Positions 62,645-64,000 of a stretch of DNA of 64,000 nt are shown piece by piece. The number at the start of each line of letters is the position of its first letter. The stretch's first letter is position 1. Position numbers and translations under genes: made by a program. The DNA comes from Acanthosepion pharaonis (taxonomy: Eukaryota > Mollusca > Cephalopoda > Sepiida > Sepiidae). The notes beneath the pieces were generated by a model. That model had not been told where the DNA came from, did no database searches, and worked only from the letters and a program-made list of their open reading frames with translations. The stretch covers positions 1,159,501 through 1,223,500 of the forward strand of contig CAHIKZ030005202.1 in assembly GCA_903632075.3 (NCBI GenBank). The letters run 5' to 3'.

Positions 62645-63120
62645 TTTTTTTAAATAGGGGTTCATTGTTACGTAATCTAAGATGACCAATCAGAATACAA
62701 GTATATGGTAATTCAAAATAACGTGACCCTAAGTACAATCTATTAGTGCATTAAATTTAAGACTAAATTAAATTAGAAATCAATGTAACTAATTAAGTTT
62801 TAATTTCTCAGTAAAATTAAAAATTACAAATGTCAAATTCTAAATTTAGCCGAGTATCTAGTTTAAAATTATTACAAAGTTATTCCGTAATGAAACTAGG
62901 AGAAAAAAATATATTTTATTGTTCGAAGCGAAGTGCCAATTTTATCAATTAAGTTCGACGCTGATGTAAGGAGTATCTGCGATCGCTACACATATTTGAT
63001 ACATGAAAGTCTGAATTCAAATAAGGCAGTAGATAGGGAAGAGGATTTTTCAAATGACATGACAAACACATTCACATCCTAACACAGAAACATGTATATA
63101 TAATCAATTATATTGTTGCA
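62645..63120 (+). repeat. Duplicated ~450-bp segment, copy 2
   Basis: Partner of 61600-62045, with an extra ~20-bp piece ('ctaattaagttttaatttct'). Roughly 85 percent similar by eye. Copy 1 is followed by a TA tract and SINE-C; copy 2 is not. Confidence 0.8.
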
Positions 63121-63799
63121 CAATTTATGCTAAGTAAGATGTGTCAGAAGGTGAAATTGTGTGAAGGCCTAAAATGTGTGTGTACATTATGCATTTATCC
63201 ACAGCAAATAAATTAAACGAACATATGAAAACAATACAACTTGAAGAAATCAAGGAAAAAATGTTCTAGATTTCAATAATAACAAGAATTTACATATATA
63301 TATTTGACATACACAAAGTGATGATAGGTTGCTTGTTAAACGTGACAAGTGAGATAAGATTGCAAAGAATGTCCATGCAGATATTTGGTGAATGAATGTT
63401 GATGGATTAAGTTTGTTTGTGAAATGAAAACAGTTTAATTTCTGCAAGCTAAAATATCAATTGTGTGAGTTCAAATAATAGTGTGCATGTGTGTGACAAT
63501 TGTAAGTGTTGATACAAGTTATGAAGAGTTGTGTGCCTTTGACTGATATGCTAAAATTGATTAAATGTACAATTACTATTTCGTAGTGATAATGTCACTT
63601 TTTTAGTAAATTGTAAGTTAAGTTTCTTCACACGGCAATAGTAGTGCTAGTTGTGTTGAGTTGATGAGAGGCTGGTAGTGTTATTGAGTCAGTGTGTTGG
63701 CACGCGTGAAGTCTGTTGGCATCTTTCGAAACTCAGTGTCTGACTGATTTGAATTAAGTCGAGCGATTCTTTTTATAGATGTTTGGGTTTTCAAATAGG
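63121..63799. other. Intergenic, no gene seen
   Basis: GT-enriched, moderately AT-rich sequence with no ORF above 65 codons of interest. Nothing recognised. Confidence 0.4.
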
Positions 63800-64000
63800 C
63801 TCCAGACAGCTGCGCGGCACGTTTTATTATTTTAGAAGAGTTTCATTTGCTGTTTTTGACACGTCCCTGGCACGTTTTGTTATTTTAGAGCACTTTGTTT
63901 TGCTGCTTCTGACACGTCCCTGGCACTTTTTATTATTCTAGAACACCTTGTTTTGCTGTTTTTGACACGTCCCTGGTACGTTTTGTTATTTTAGATCACT
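63800..64000 (+). repeat. 53-bp tandem repeat running off the window edge
   Basis: Unit 'gacacgtccctggcacgttt', 'tgttattttagagcactttg', 'ttttgctgtttt' (53 bp), from about 63810. At least 3.5 units with 'gcgcggcacgttttattatt' as a diverged first unit. Confidence 0.88.

Overview
This is a gene-poor, AT-rich, repeat-dense window of a eukaryotic, most likely invertebrate animal, genome. I found no host protein-coding gene, no intact rRNA or tRNA gene, no operon-like layout and no CRISPR array. Almost everything recognisable is a mobile element, a relic of one, or a tandem repeat grown from one. The mixture (long (TA)n and (GT)n tracts, CR1/Jockey-type LINEs, a second LINE of the 'endonuclease-reverse transcriptase' type, Tc1/mariner relics, 5S-rRNA-headed and tRNA-headed SINEs) fits a lophotrochozoan such as a mollusc, possibly a cephalopod. 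That taxon is only an impression.

Layout. 1-7.2 kb: microsatellites, a diverged copy of a satellite-bearing element, 5S/tRNA SINEs, a degenerate minisatellite and a mariner MITE. 7.2-8.5 kb: a 98-bp satellite array with an inverted head. 8.6-9.5 kb: a TIR-bounded element. 9.7-12.5 kb: a nested mosaic in which a LINE-A copy (minus strand) is split by a satellite-bearing element and by a CR1 tail. 12.8-14 kb: a dispersed ~700-bp repeat. 14-19.5 kb: 107-bp satellite arrays and an A-rich minisatellite. 20-25.6 kb: CR1, LINE-B, Helitron-like and SINE fragments. 26-27.7 kb: another 107-bp array. 27.8-31.4 kb: foldback elements, a Tc1 relic, a tRNA-headed SINE carrying a hammerhead-ribozyme-like motif, and a Tigger-like MITE. 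31.5-34.3 kb: two LINE-A relics in opposite orientation, then a 34-bp minisatellite. 34.3-42.1 kb: SINEs, CR1 fragments and the longest CR1 relic (endonuclease plus part of RT). 42.2-44.6 kb: a 30-bp minisatellite with its seed element. 44.6-45.7 kb: a Tc1 relic and a CR1 tail. 46.3-51.15 kb: a ~45-copy, highly homogeneous 107-bp array. 51.2-64 kb: SINEs, Tc1 and mariner relics, 98-bp satellite, foldbacks, microsatellites and a 53-bp tandem repeat running off the edge.

The most interesting system is a family I call satE. It has a tRNA-like (A-box/B-box) head and a conserved hairpin in which CTGAAGA and GAAAC flank a GGCCG/CGGCC stem. Tandem 98- or 107-bp monomers follow, and at several loci a monomer fragment lies in inverted orientation on the other side, giving a TIR-like outline. 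At least nine loci belong to it, and it appears to seed every large satellite array here. A separate tRNA-headed element at 30.05-30.25 kb carries an almost textbook type I hammerhead core directly before a (TA)n tail. No protein function is inferred for any host gene. The coding relics are all broken reverse transcriptases or transposases.
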